Below are positions 1 through 8,093 of a stretch of 43,292 nucleotides of DNA, in pieces. A program made the translations under genes and the position numbers. The notes beneath the pieces are model-generated. The model saw nothing but the letters and a program-made list of their open reading frames with translations, made no database searches and was not told where the DNA came from. This DNA is from Faecalibacterium sp. UBA1360 (GTDB taxonomy: Bacteria > Bacillota > Clostridia > Oscillospirales > Ruminococcaceae). How positions within the stretch are numbered: the first letter of the stretch is position 1; the number at the start of each line of letters is the position of its first letter. The stretch spans positions 1 to 43,292 of the forward strand of contig DBRU01000057.1 of the NCBI GenBank assembly GCA_002306375.1. Direction: 5' to 3'.

Positions 1-9
1 TCCTTGTCT

Positions 10-822
10 ATGGACTATCCCAAACTCAAAAACATCTACACCTGTTTCCCCGGCGGCAAGCACAAGGTCCTGACCCTGAGCTATGACGACGGCCGGGTGG
101 AGGACCGCCGCTTGGTGGGCCTGTTCAACACCTACGGCCTCAAGGGGACCTTCAACCTGAACAGCGGCCTGGACTGGGCCGACCGGGTCCCCGCTTCCGA
201 ATGGCGGGAGCTGTACCGCGGCCACGAGGTGGCCTGCCACACGGCCCTGCACCCCACGATCTCCCGCAGCCCCATCGACCAGGTGGCCCGCCAGATCCTG
301 GAAGACCGCCTTTTGCTGGAATCCGCCACCGGCGCGCCGGTGCGGGGCCTGGCCTACCCCAACGGCAGCTGGACGCCCGAGATCGCGGCCCTGCTGCCCG
401 CCCTGGGCATCCGCTATGCCCGCGTGGTGGGGGACACTCACGACTTTGCCATGCCCCACGATTACATGACCTGGAAGGCCACCTGTCATCACACCCACAA
501 CCTGATGGAGGACGCCGAGCGCTTTGTGGGCCTGTTCAAGACCCAGTACCTGTATATGATGTACGTCTGGGGCCACAGCTACGAGTTCGGCGAGGCCGAC
601 AACTGGGACCTGATGGAGCGCTTCTGCGACAAGGTGGGCGGCCGGGAGGACACCTGGTATGCCACCAACATCCAGGTGGTGGACTACATGGCCGACGCGG
701 CCCGCCTGCAATTCACGGCGGCGGGGGACGCGGTGTACAACCCCAACGCCCAGTCCGTCTGGGTGGAAGTGGACGGCGACCGGCTCGAGATCCCCGGCGG
801 TCAGCTGGTCAAGCTGGCCTGA
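10..822 (+). CDS. Polysaccharide deacetylase (NodB-fold) family protein
   Basis: A protein of about 270 residues with the carbohydrate esterase 4 (NodB) signature. The TLSYDDG motif places the catalytic-base and metal Asp at D26/D27. The metal-binding His pair lies in CHTALHP at H77 and H81. Family members remove N- or O-acetyl groups from cell-wall or other polysaccharides. No signal peptide or membrane segment is visible, so a cytoplasmic or small-substrate role is possible. The start is uncertain: ATG at 10 is used here, but the frame is open to the window edge (TTG at 4), so the 5' end may be missing. A strong hairpin follows the stop. The family call is firm; the substrate is unknown. 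Confidence 0.8.
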   Translation: MDYPKLKNIYTCFPGGKHKVLTLSYDDGRVEDRRLVGLFNTYGLKGTFNLNSGLDWADRVPASEWRELYRGHEVACHTALHPTISRSPIDQVARQILEDRLLLESATGAPVRGLAYPNGSWTPEIAALLPALGIRYARVVGDTHDFAMPHDYMTWKATCHHTHNLMEDAERFVGLFKTQYLYMMYVWGHSYEFGEADNWDLMERFCDKVGGREDTWYATNIQVVDYMADAARLQFTAAGDAVYNPNAQSVWVEVDGDRLEIPGGQLVKLA

Positions 823-846
823 CCCCCTGATTCTTGGCAGGACAAA

Positions 847-880
847 GGCCGCCGCCGAAGAAAATTCTTCGGCGGCGGCC
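847..880. terminator. Bidirectional intrinsic terminator between convergent genes
   Basis: This is a perfect 16-bp inverted repeat with a 2-base centre. It lies 24 bases after the deacetylase stop and 20 bases beyond the nrdG stop on the other strand. The AAA/TT flanks give short T-runs in both directions, which fits termination of both converging transcripts. Confidence 0.8.
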
Positions 881-900
881 TTCTGCGTGGGCGATCGTGT

Positions 901-1449
901 TCACATGGTGTGGTCGGCAAAGATCGGGTCGTCCTGCCACAGCACGGTGTGCCCGGCCTGCCGGGTGCGGTTCAGGTCGATGATGCGCTGGTTGCCCGAA
1001 CCGCGGAACCGCAGCGTGATGTCCTTCTCTTCGGCCAGGAACTCCCCGTCCACCAGCACGTCGATCAGGCCCAGCATTTCGTCGGTGACCTCGCACCGGG
1101 CGGCGCTGGGGGCCAGCAATTCTTTCTCGTAGCTGTTGCCCGTGTAGCACCAGATGGTCTTGTGGGGGTACAGCACCCGCACGTCGTGCAAAAAGGGCAC
1201 CAGGGCGCGCTGGTTCTCAGGCTCAAAGGGCTCGCCCCCCAACAGGGACAGCCCGTCGATGTATTCAGGGGCCAAACTGGCCAGGATCGCGTTGCGCGCG
1301 GCTTTGTCGAAGGGCTTGCCGTAGCAGAAATCCCAGGCCACGGCGTTGAAGCAGTCCTTGCAGTGGCGCCGGCATCCCGACACGAACAGGCTCGTGCGCA
1401 CGCCCTCGCCGTTGGCGATGTCGCAGTATTTGATGTTGGCGTAATTCAT
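901..1449 (-). CDS. nrdG: Anaerobic ribonucleotide reductase activating enzyme NrdG
   Basis: A radical-SAM activase of 182 residues. It uses a [4Fe-4S] cluster and S-adenosylmethionine to install the glycyl radical on NrdD. The cluster motif Cx3Cx2C is C26, C30 and C33, and the GGEP SAM-binding motif follows in LLGGEPF. Length matches the family. The ATG at 1449 is chosen because GGGAGGG sits just upstream and the family N-terminus (MNYANIKY) begins there; the longer open frame is spurious. The gene is divergent from nrdD rather than downstream of it, so the pair shares the intervening control region. Confidence 0.93.
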   Translation of the reverse strand: MNYANIKYCDIANGEGVRTSLFVSGCRRHCKDCFNAVAWDFCYGKPFDKAARNAILASLAPEYIDGLSLLGGEPFEPENQRALVPFLHDVRVLYPHKTIWCYTGNSYEKELLAPSAARCEVTDEMLGLIDVLVDGEFLAEEKDITLRFRGSGNQRIIDLNRTRQAGHTVLWQDDPIFADHTM

Positions 1450-1540
1450 CGTGGGCCCTCCCGCGGGCCGCCGGGGCGACCCTATATCTTGTAGGTTGCG
1501 CCGGGAAAAGCCGCTGCATCTGGCGTCGTCCGGCCTATTC

Positions 1541-1569
1541 AGTATACCAGCCCCACCCCGTCCGCGCAA
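1541..1569 (-). promoter_or_regulatory. Sigma-70-type promoter for nrdG
   Basis: Read on the minus strand: TTGCGC, 17-base spacer, TATACT. The start of transcription would lie about 85 bases before the nrdG ATG. No NrdR-like palindrome overlaps this promoter. Confidence 0.6.
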
Positions 1570-1703
1570 GAGGGGAGCAGGGGAGGGGACTGAAAATAAA
1601 CGGTACATCGCCGAACTATTCAACTCGACCATTTTCGCCAAATTTCAAGGCGGAATTTCGGCGTTTTGTGAATGGGTATGATTTTCGCGCCACAGCGTCA
1701 ATT

Positions 1704-1719
1704 GTGGAATATTTGGTGG
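1704..1719. promoter_or_regulatory. Possible second, degenerate NrdR box
   Basis: The right half and centre (AATATTTGGTG) resemble the NrdR consensus, but the left half does not. Its start lies exactly 32 bases from the perfect box at 1736. NrdR boxes are known to occur as pairs about three helical turns apart, which is the main reason to list it. Confidence 0.4.
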
Positions 1720-1735
1720 AATTTGTGGAAAGTAT

Positions 1736-1751
1736 ACACAATATATTGTGT
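1736..1751. promoter_or_regulatory. NrdR operator (perfect palindrome)
   Basis: ACACAATATATTGTGT is a perfect 16-base palindrome and matches the NrdR box consensus acaCwAtATaTwGtgt at every position. NrdR is the nucleotide-sensing repressor of ribonucleotide reductase genes. The box ends 9 bases upstream of the nrdD -35 hexamer, so nrdD is the likely target. Confidence 0.9.
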
Positions 1752-1760
1752 AAAACTCTA

Positions 1761-1789
1761 TTGACTTTCCACCGCCGATGGGGTAAGAT
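1761..1789 (+). promoter_or_regulatory. Sigma-70-type promoter for nrdD
   Basis: TTGACT, 17-base spacer, TAAGAT. Transcription would begin near 1796, giving a leader of about 105 nucleotides before the nrdD start. Confidence 0.8.
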
Positions 1790-1800
1790 AATCTCATTCG

Positions 1801-1878
1801 CCCCGCAGTCGACGTATGTCGCTGCGCGGGGGTGCAGATCACCGTTTTGCGGCCCCAAGCGGGGGGCCCGCTTTTTTT
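1801..1878 (+). promoter_or_regulatory. Structured nrdD leader with terminator-like hairpin
   Basis: Two stems follow the promoter. The first (1801-1831) is an interrupted CCCCGCAG/CTGCGCGGGG stem with a GTAT loop. The second (1849-1871) is GCGGCCCC/GGGGGGCCCGC with one bulge and is followed at once by seven T (1872-1878). The latter is a typical intrinsic terminator placed about 22 bases before the nrdD ATG, with the GAGGGAG ribosome-binding site after it. The CCCC of the terminator could also pair with the GGGG of the first stem, which gives a possible antiterminator. Attenuation is inferred. Confidence 0.6.
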
Positions 1879-1900
1879 CACGCAGTGAGGGAGAACCAAG

Positions 1901-4126
1901 ATGAAGATCATCAAACGCAATGGCAGCGAGGTCGTGTTCGACATTTCCAAGATCATCGCCGCCGTCACCAAAGCCAACAACGTCGTGCCCGCCGCCCAGC
2001 GCCTGAGCAAGGAGCAGATCATCTCGATTGCCGACCAGGTGCAGGCCTTCTGCGGCACGCGCAACCATGCCATGAACGTGGAGGAGATCCAGGACCTGGT
2101 GGAAAACGCCATCATGGAATCCGGCGCCCACGAGGTGGCCCGCAAGTATATCACCTACCGCTACGTGCAGAGCCTCAAGCGCACCCACAACACCACCGAC
2201 GACCGCATCCTCTCCCTCATCGAGTGCAACAACGAGGAGGTCAAGCAGGAGAACTCCAACAAGAACCCCACCGTCAACTCGGTCCAGCGCGACTATATGG
2301 CGGGCGAGGTCTCCAAGGACCTGACCATGCGCATGCTGCTGCCCCCCGAGGTGGTCAAGGCCCATGAGGAAGGCATCATCCACTTCCATGACTCCGACTA
2401 CTTCGCCCAGCACATGCACAACTGCGACCTAGTCAACCTGGAAGACATGCTGCAAAACGGCACGGTCATTTCGGGCACCTTGATCGAAAAGCCCCACTCC
2501 TTCTCCACTGCCTGCAACATCGCCACCCAGATCATCGCCCAGGTGGCCTCCAACCAGTACGGCGGGCAGAGCATCAGCCTGACCCACCTGGCCCCCTTCG
2601 TGGACATCAGCCGCAAAAAGATCCGCCGCGACGTGGAAGCCGAAATGCAGGAGCTGGGCATCCAGCCCGGGGAGGAAAAGCTCTCCAAGATCGTGGAAGG
2701 CCGCCTGCGGGAAGAGATCAAGCGCGGCGTGCAGACGATCCAGTACCAGGTGGTCACCCTCATGACCACCAACGGCCAGGCCCCCTTCATCACCGTGTTC
2801 ATGTACCTGGGCGAGGCCGGCGACGACCAGCGCCTGAAATCCGACCTGGCCATCATCATTGAGGAAATGCTCCGCCAGCGCTACCAGGGCGTCAAGAACG
2901 AGGAAGGCGTCTGGATCACCCCGGCCTTCCCCAAGCTGATCTACGTGCTGGAAGAGGACAACGTCCGCGAAGGCACCCCCTACTTCTACCTGACCAAGCT
3001 GGCCGCCAAGTGCACCGCCAAGCGCATGGTGCCCGACTATATCAGCGAGAAGAAGATGCGGGAATACAAGCTCTCCAAGGGCGAGACCGAAGGCCACGGC
3101 GACGTGTACACCTGCATGGGCTGCCGCAGCTTCTTGACCCCCGACCGCTCGGGCAACGGCTGGGACAACATCGCCAACGCCAAGAACTACGAGCCCGGCA
3201 AGCCCAAGTATTACGGCCGGTTCAACCAGGGCGTGGTGACCATCAACCTGGTGGATGTGGCCCTGTCCTCCGGCGGCGACTTCGACAAGTTCTGGAAGAT
3301 CTTTGACGAGCGCCTGGACCTGTGCTACCAGGCCCTGATGTGCCGCCACAACCGCCTCAAGGGCACCTTGTCCGACGCCGCGCCCATCCTGTGGCAGTAC
3401 GGCGCCCTGGCCCGCCTGGAAAAGGGCGAGCCCATCGACAAGCTGCTGTACGGCGGCTACTCCACCATCAGCCTGGGCTACGCGGGCCTGTACGAGTGCT
3501 GCAAGTATATGACCGGCAAGAGCCACACCGACCCCGCCGCCAAGCCCTTTGCCCTGGAAGTCATGCAGCACATGAACGACGCCTGCCAGACCTGGAAGGC
3601 CAAGCACAACATCGACTTCAGCCTGTACGGCACCCCGCTGGAATCCACCACCTACAAGTTTGCCAAGTGCCTGCAAAAGCGCTTCGGCGTGGTGCCCGGC
3701 ATCACCGACCGCAACTATATCACCAACTCCTACCACGTCCATGTGGCCGAGGAGATCGACGCCTTCACCAAGCTCAAGTTTGAAAGCGACTTCCAGCGTC
3801 TGTCCCCGGGCGGCGCCATCAGCTACGTGGAAGTGCCCGACATGCAGGACAACCTGGCCGCGGTCATCAAGGTCATGCAGTTCATCTACGAGAACATCAT
3901 GTACGCCGAGCTCAACACCAAGAGCGATTACTGCCAGGTCTGCGGCTTTGACGGCGAGATCCAGATCGTGGAGGACGACGGCAAGCTCGTGTGGGAGTGC
4001 CCCCACTGCCACAACCGTGACCAGAGCAAGCTGAACGTGGCCCGCCGTACCTGCGGCTACATCGGCACCCAGTTCTGGAACCAGGGCCGCACCGCCGAGA
4101 TCAAGGACCGCGTGCTGCACCTGTAA
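1901..4126 (+). CDS. nrdD: Anaerobic (class III) ribonucleoside-triphosphate reductase
   Basis: A 741-residue glycyl-radical enzyme that reduces ribonucleoside triphosphates to deoxyribonucleotides without oxygen. An ATP-cone allosteric domain occupies roughly residues 1-90 (KIIKRNGSEVVFDISK). A catalytic cysteine candidate lies in TCMGC (C405/C408). The C-terminus has the zinc site C678/C681 and C700/C703. The radical-bearing G719 is in RTCGYIG. Length is typical. It is controlled by the NrdR box and structured leader upstream, and activated by NrdG encoded divergently. No class I or II reductase is in the window. Confidence 0.97.
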   Translation: MKIIKRNGSEVVFDISKIIAAVTKANNVVPAAQRLSKEQIISIADQVQAFCGTRNHAMNVEEIQDLVENAIMESGAHEVARKYITYRYVQSLKRTHNTTDDRILSLIECNNEEVKQENSNKNPTVNSVQRDYMAGEVSKDLTMRMLLPPEVVKAHEEGIIHFHDSDYFAQHMHNCDLVNLEDMLQNGTVISGTLIEKPHSFSTACNIATQIIAQVASNQYGGQSISLTHLAPFVDISRKKIRRDVEAEMQELGIQPGEEKLSKIVEGRLREEIKRGVQTIQYQVVTLMTTNGQAPFITVFMYLGEAGDDQRLKSDLAIIIEEMLRQRYQGVKNEEGVWITPAFPKLIYVLEEDNVREGTPYFYLTKLAAKCTAKRMVPDYISEKKMREYKLSKGETEGHGDVYTCMGCRSFLTPDRSGNGWDNIANAKNYEPGKPKYYGRFNQGVVTINLVDVALSSGGDFDKFWKIFDERLDLCYQALMCRHNRLKGTLSDAAPILWQYGALARLEKGEPIDKLLYGGYSTISLGYAGLYECCKYMTGKSHTDPAAKPFALEVMQHMNDACQTWKAKHNIDFSLYGTPLESTTYKFAKCLQKRFGVVPGITDRNYITNSYHVHVAEEIDAFTKLKFESDFQRLSPGGAISYVEVPDMQDNLAAVIKVMQFIYENIMYAELNTKSDYCQVCGFDGEIQIVEDDGKLVWECPHCHNRDQSKLNVARRTCGYIGTQFWNQGRTAEIKDRVLHL

Positions 4127-4147
4127 TTCGGTTTCTCCAAAAACCAG

Positions 4148-4188
4148 ACCGCCCCGCCCGGACGCAAGCCCCGGGCGGGGCGGTTTTT
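4148..4188 (+). terminator. Intrinsic terminator of nrdD
   Basis: A 14-bp GC-rich stem (ACCGCCCCGCCCGG with its complement at 4171-4184) is followed by TTTTT, 21 bases after the nrdD stop. Confidence 0.85.
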
Positions 4189-4199
4189 GCGTGCAGATG

Positions 4200-4229
4200 C
4201 TGGCAGAAAGCGGCAAACTGTGGTATACT
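4200..4229 (+). promoter_or_regulatory. Promoter for the cysteine hydrolase gene
   Basis: CTGGCA, 18-base spacer, TATACT, just after the nrdD terminator. The -35 is weak and the -10 is good. Confidence 0.5.
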
Positions 4230-4280
4230 GAACAAAATATCGCGCCGGACGCGAAACAACAGGGGGGACCTATCATACAG

Positions 4281-4844
4281 ATGCGATATACCGTGGACGT
4301 GATCGTGGACATGCAAAACGACTTTGTCACCGGAGCCCTGGGCACGCCCGAAGCCCGGGCCATTGCGGCCCCGCTGGCCCAGGAGGCCGAGCGCGCCGCC
4401 CGGGAGGGGCACCTCCTTGTCTTTACCCAGGACACCCACGAGGCAAACTACCTTTCCACCCGGGAAGGCCGTGCCCTGCCCGTGCCCCACTGCCTGCGGG
4501 GCAGCGAGGGCCACGACCTGGTGCCGGAACTGAAGAAGGTGGCCGAGGCGGACCTCCCCGCCTGCCCGGGGCGTCTTTGGGTGGAAAAGCCCACCTTCGG
4601 CGCGGCCGGGCTGCCCCAAGCGGTCTATGATTTTGTGAGCCGGCGCGGCGGCGATGTGGCCCGGTTCCGCATCTACGGCGTGTGCACCGACATCTGCGTG
4701 ATCTCCAACGCCATGCTGCTGCGGGCCTTTTACCCCGAAGCCCCCATCGAGATCCTGTCCGGCCTGTGCGCCGGGGTCACGCCGGAATCTCACCGCACGG
4801 CTTTGCAGGCCATGCGGGCCTGCCAGTTCGACGTGCTGGACTGA
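4281..4844 (+). CDS. Isochorismatase-family cysteine hydrolase (nicotinamidase-like)
   Basis: 187 residues with the complete catalytic triad of the nicotinamidase/isochorismatase superfamily: D10 (VDMQNDF), K103 (VEKPTFGA) and C139 (GVCTDICV). The metal-site residues of nicotinamidases are also visible, D51 and H53 in QDTHE and H70 in VPHC. The most likely role is hydrolysis of nicotinamide to nicotinate for NAD salvage, but related amidohydrolases share this fold, so the substrate is an inference. The ATG at 4281 is preceded by AGGGGGGA, and the longer upstream frame would run over the promoter. It is a single-gene transcript bounded by terminators on both sides. Confidence 0.82.
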   Translation: MRYTVDVIVDMQNDFVTGALGTPEARAIAAPLAQEAERAAREGHLLVFTQDTHEANYLSTREGRALPVPHCLRGSEGHDLVPELKKVAEADLPACPGRLWVEKPTFGAAGLPQAVYDFVSRRGGDVARFRIYGVCTDICVISNAMLLRAFYPEAPIEILSGLCAGVTPESHRTALQAMRACQFDVLD

Positions 4845-4860
4845 CGCTCGTCCCAACAAC

Positions 4861-4912
4861 AAAAAGGACCCCCGCCGCGTGCACCGCGTACACCGCGGCG
4901 GGGGTCCTTTTT
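4861..4912. terminator. Bidirectional intrinsic terminator
   Basis: A 19-bp perfect inverted repeat (4861-4879 with 4894-4912) begins with AAAAA and ends with TTTTT, so it works for both the hydrolase gene on plus and hisK on minus. Confidence 0.9.
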
Positions 4913-4924
4913 GTCAGCGATACC

Positions 4925-5752
4925 TTACAGCTCGCAGGGGGCAAAGCCGTCCTTGCCCAGCACCTGCACGTGGTCGTAGCCCAAGGCCTTGAGCTGGGCG
5001 GCGGCCTCGTCATAGCCGAAGGTCAAGGCCTTGGCCTCGTGGGCGTCGGCGGTGATGACCACCTCGCCGCCCAGCTCCCGCCAGGCGCGCAGCGCGTCTT
5101 CGCCGGGGAAGAAGTCCTGGCGGTAGCCGCGGTACACCAGCGAGGTGTTGACCTCCATCACGCAGCCCGACGCAAAGGCGGCGTCCAGGGCGGCGCGGGC
5201 CGCGGCCAGGTAACGGGGACTGCCCTCGTCAAAGAACTTGTTGCCCTCGTTGATCTTTTTGATCAGGTCAAAGTGGCCCAGCACCGTGGGTTTGCGGGCC
5301 GCCACCTGGCGCACGTTGTCGAAATAGGCTTCCACCACGGCCAGGCCGTCGCCGTCAAAGTCGTCCCGGATGCAGGCGGCCAGATCGGCCTCCCGCCAGT
5401 CGATCTCATAATACCGGCCGGTCTTGGGCCCGCGCACATAGTGGGTGCTGCCGATGAAGTAATCGTACCCGGTGGGGTCGTCGTCGCTGTACAGGTCCCA
5501 CTCCAGCCCGCACAGGATGTCCAGCTTGCCGGCGTAGCGCTCCTTGAGTTTGGCCACCTGGGCCTTGTACAGGGCCGTGCGGCTCTGGGTCATGCAGTAT
5601 TCGATGTCGCAGGGGGTGTGGCTGTGGCCCGAAAAGCCCAGCGTCTTGAGCCCGGCGCGCCAGGCGGTCACCGCCAGCTCATCCAGGGTGTTTTTGCCGT
5701 CGCACAGCTTGGAATGGACGTGAATCGAACTCAGTTTGTACTCGCCAGCCAT
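4925..5752 (-). CDS. hisK: Histidinol-phosphatase, PHP family
   Basis: 275 residues of the PHP metal-dependent phosphatase family. It removes phosphate from L-histidinol phosphate, the step before HisD. PHP motifs are visible: HVHSKLCDG at the N-terminus, GFSGHSH, GLEWDLYSD, GHFDL and ITADAHEA near the C-terminus. The ATG at 5752 overlaps the hisIE stop by one base (TGATG) and has AGGAGAGG eight bases upstream. It is the second gene of a two-gene transcript with hisIE. This enzyme replaces the phosphatase domain found in enterobacterial HisB. Confidence 0.9.
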   Translation of the reverse strand: MAGEYKLSSIHVHSKLCDGKNTLDELAVTAWRAGLKTLGFSGHSHTPCDIEYCMTQSRTALYKAQVAKLKERYAGKLDILCGLEWDLYSDDDPTGYDYFIGSTHYVRGPKTGRYYEIDWREADLAACIRDDFDGDGLAVVEAYFDNVRQVAARKPTVLGHFDLIKKINEGNKFFDEGSPRYLAAARAALDAAFASGCVMEVNTSLVYRGYRQDFFPGEDALRAWRELGGEVVITADAHEAKALTFGYDEAAAQLKALGYDHVQVLGKDGFAPCEL

Positions 5753-6408
5753 CACTGCATCCTCTCCTGTTTTACTTTATGGTCCACCACATGGCGCTTT
5801 TCCAGCTCACGGGTGATATCCTCCACCGAAATGCCCAGCTCGATCATCAGCACCATCACATGGTACGCCAGGTCGCTGATCTCGTACACGGTCTCTTCCA
5901 CATCCCGCTTGGCGCCGGCGATGATGACCTCGGTGCTCTCTTCGCCCACCTTTTTCAGGATCTTTTCCAGGCCCTTGTCAAACAGATAGGTGGTGTAGCT
6001 GCCCTCCTTGGGGTCCAGCTTGCGCCCTTCGATCAGGCGGTACAGCCCCTGCCAGGTGAACTGCTTGAGCTCGTCCGACACATACACGGGGTTGAAAAAG
6101 CAGCTTTCCGCGCCGGTGTGGCAGGCGGGGCCGTTCTTGACGACCTCCACCACCAGGGCGTCCTTGTCGCAGTCGGCGGTGATGGACACCACCCGCTGCA
6201 CGTTGCCCGACGTTTCGCCCTTGCGCCAGATCTCCTGGCGGCTGCGGGACCAGAACACGGTGCGGCCCTCGGCGATGGTCAACGCCAGCGTCTCGGCATT
6301 CATGTAAGCCAGGGTCAGCACCTCTTTGGTGTAGTGGTCCTGGACGATGGCGGGGATCAGCCCGTGGGCGTCAAATTTCAGGGCCCGAGCGGTTTCAGCA
6401 TATTCCAT
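5752..6408 (-). CDS. hisIE: Bifunctional phosphoribosyl-AMP cyclohydrolase / phosphoribosyl-ATP pyrophosphatase
   Basis: 218 residues, a natural two-domain enzyme for steps 2 and 3 of histidine synthesis. The N-terminal cyclohydrolase domain (about 1-115) has TVFWSRSR, the metal-binding ADCDKDA region and the Cys-containing NGPACHTG. The C-terminal pyrophosphohydrolase domain (about 120-218) has KVGEESTEV and the EISDLAYH helix. The start ATG at 6408 has GCAGGAG upstream. It overlaps hisK by one base and has its own promoter, separate from the main his operon. Confidence 0.95.
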   Translation of the reverse strand: MEYAETARALKFDAHGLIPAIVQDHYTKEVLTLAYMNAETLALTIAEGRTVFWSRSRQEIWRKGETSGNVQRVVSITADCDKDALVVEVVKNGPACHTGAESCFFNPVYVSDELKQFTWQGLYRLIEGRKLDPKEGSYTTYLFDKGLEKILKKVGEESTEVIIAGAKRDVEETVYEISDLAYHVMVLMIELGISVEDITRELEKRHVVDHKVKQERMQ

Positions 6409-6451
6409 GAAAAAAACTCCTGCTCATGTTCGTAAATGGTGAGATACATAT

Positions 6452-6480
6452 AGTGTACCGCGTGCCGGCGGATTTTGCAA
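6452..6480 (-). promoter_or_regulatory. Promoter for hisIE-hisK
   Basis: On the minus strand: TTGCAA, 17-base spacer, TACACT, giving a leader of about 40 bases. It lies downstream of the main his operon terminator. Confidence 0.65.
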
Positions 6481-6515
6481 GGGGCAAGGCCAGGGGCCCG
6501 GGTAAAAAACCTGCA

Positions 6516-6549
6516 AAAACCAAAGGCCCCGCGGCGGCAAGCGCGGGGC
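6516..6549 (-). terminator. Terminator at the end of the main his operon
   Basis: On minus, an 8-bp GCCCCGCG stem with an 8-base loop is followed by CTTTGGTTTTT. It lies 31 bases past the hisF stop and separates hisF from hisIE. Confidence 0.7.
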
Positions 6550-6579
6550 GCAAAAAGGCGGGGGCGGCGTACAGGGGCG

Positions 6580-7338
6580 TTACAGCCGCATTTCGATGCC
6601 GTGGTCCCGCAGCGTGCGCTTGAGCGCGCCGATCTCCACCTGCTTGGTGTGGAAGATGGAGGCCGCCAGCCCCGCGTCCACGCCCGGGTGGTTGGCAAAC
6701 AGCTCGATGAAATGCTCGGGCGCGCCCGCGCCCCCCGACGCGATGATGGGCACCGGGCAGCGCTTGGCCACGGCGTCCAGCAGTTCCAGATCAAAGCCGT
6801 TCTTGACGCCGTCGGTGTCGATGGAATTGACCACCAGCTCGCCCGCGCCGTTTTTGACGCCCTGTTCCAGCCAGTCCAGGGCGTCGATGCCGGTGTTTTC
6901 CCGTCCGCCCTTGGCGAACACCAAAAACCGGCCGTCCACCCGCTTCACGTCGACCGAAAGCACCACGCACTGGTCGCCGTAGCGCTGGGCCGCCGCCGGG
7001 ATCAGCCCCGGGTTCTTGATGGCGCCCGAATTGACGCTGACCTTGTCGGCGCCGCATTTGAGCACCCGGTCAAAGTCCTCCAGCGTGTTGATGCCGCCGC
7101 CCACGGTCAGGGGGATAAAGATCTCGGCGGCCACCCGGCGCAGGATGTCGGTGAACAGGGTACGGCCCTCCACGCTGGCGGTGATGTCGTAAAACACCAG
7201 CTCGTCCGCCCCGGCGGCGTTGTAAAAGCGGGCCATCTCCACGGGGTCGGCCATGTCTTTCAGGCCTTCAAAGTTGATGCCCTTGACCACCCGGCCGTTT
7301 TTTACGTCCAGGCAGGGGATGATGCGTTTGGTGATCAT
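6580..7338 (-). CDS. hisF: Imidazole glycerol phosphate synthase, cyclase subunit
   Basis: 252-residue beta/alpha barrel. With HisH it converts PRFAR plus ammonia into imidazole glycerol phosphate and AICAR. The catalytic Asp pair is D11 (PCLDVKNG) and D130 (LSVDVKR). Phosphate-binding loops include VGGGI and ASGGAG. Length and N-terminus are canonical. It is the last gene of the main his operon, 22 bases after hisA. Confidence 0.96.
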   Translation of the reverse strand: MITKRIIPCLDVKNGRVVKGINFEGLKDMADPVEMARFYNAAGADELVFYDITASVEGRTLFTDILRRVAAEIFIPLTVGGGINTLEDFDRVLKCGADKVSVNSGAIKNPGLIPAAAQRYGDQCVVLSVDVKRVDGRFLVFAKGGRENTGIDALDWLEQGVKNGAGELVVNSIDTDGVKNGFDLELLDAVAKRCPVPIIASGGAGAPEHFIELFANHPGVDAGLAASIFHTKQVEIGALKRTLRDHGIEMRL

Positions 7339-7360
7339 GGCGGTACCTCCCTTGCGGCGC

Positions 7361-8080
7361 TCAGCGCGTTTCGACCCGGCGCAGGGCCTGGGCCAGGTCG
7401 ATGGCGCCGGTGTAGATGGATTTGCCCAGAATGGCCGCGTGGCAGCCCATGGCCTGCAATTCGTCCAGTTCCTCCATGCGGGCGATGCCCCCCGACGCGG
7501 TGATCTGCACCCCGGGGATGGTCAGCAGCCGGCGGTACAGCTCCAGGTTGGTGCCCTGCAAGGTGCCGTCGCGGGAAATATCGGTCACGATCAGGGCCTT
7601 GACGCCGGCCTCGGCGCAGCGGCGGCAGAAATCCAACCCGGGTTCGGGGGTTACTTCCTTCCAGCCGCTCACGGCCACATAGCCATCCTTCATGTCCACG
7701 CCCACGGCGATGGCCTCGCCGTATTTGGCGGCCATGCGGGCCGCAAAATCAAAGTCCCGCACAGCCACGGTGCCCAGAATGCACCGCCCCACGCCCAGGT
7801 CCAAGTATTGCCGGATGCGCTCCTCGTTCCGGATGCCGCCGCCCACCTCGGTGAACAGGTTGGTGGCGGCCGTGATGGCGCGGATCGTCTCAAAGTTGGC
7901 GGCGCTGCCGTCCTTGGCGCCGTCCAGGTCCACCAGGTGCAGGCAGGACGCCCCGGCGGCCGCAAAGGCCTTTGCCTGGGCCACGGGGTCGGGGTTGTAG
8001 ACGGTCATCTGGTCATAGTCGCCCTGGTACAGGCGCACGGCCTGGCCGCCGCGCAGATCGATGGCAGGGTACAGCGTCAT
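7361..8080 (-). CDS. hisA: ProFAR isomerase
   Basis: 239-residue barrel isomerase for the fourth step of histidine synthesis. D8 (PAIDLRGG) and D129 (GVDMKDG) are the catalytic pair, and VGGGIR and TDISRDGT are typical. The start has GAGGAGGGACC upstream. It follows hisH by 13 bases and precedes hisF. The fold is related to HisF by ancient duplication, but the motifs separate them clearly. Confidence 0.95.
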   Translation of the reverse strand: MTLYPAIDLRGGQAVRLYQGDYDQMTVYNPDPVAQAKAFAAAGASCLHLVDLDGAKDGSAANFETIRAITAATNLFTEVGGGIRNEERIRQYLDLGVGRCILGTVAVRDFDFAARMAAKYGEAIAVGVDMKDGYVAVSGWKEVTPEPGLDFCRRCAEAGVKALIVTDISRDGTLQGTNLELYRRLLTIPGVQITASGGIARMEELDELQAMGCHAAILGKSIYTGAIDLAQALRRVETR

Positions 8081-8093
8081 GGCAGGTCCCTCC

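Noticed and set aside
1616..2419. Minus-strand frames over the nrdD promoter and 5' end
   Set aside because: They cover the NrdR box, promoter and nrdD start, and their translations are shadows of nrdD codons.
2429..4435. 668-codon frame antisense to nrdD and its terminator
   Set aside because: It covers nrdD, which is certain, and runs through an intrinsic terminator. Composition is typical of a GC-driven shadow.
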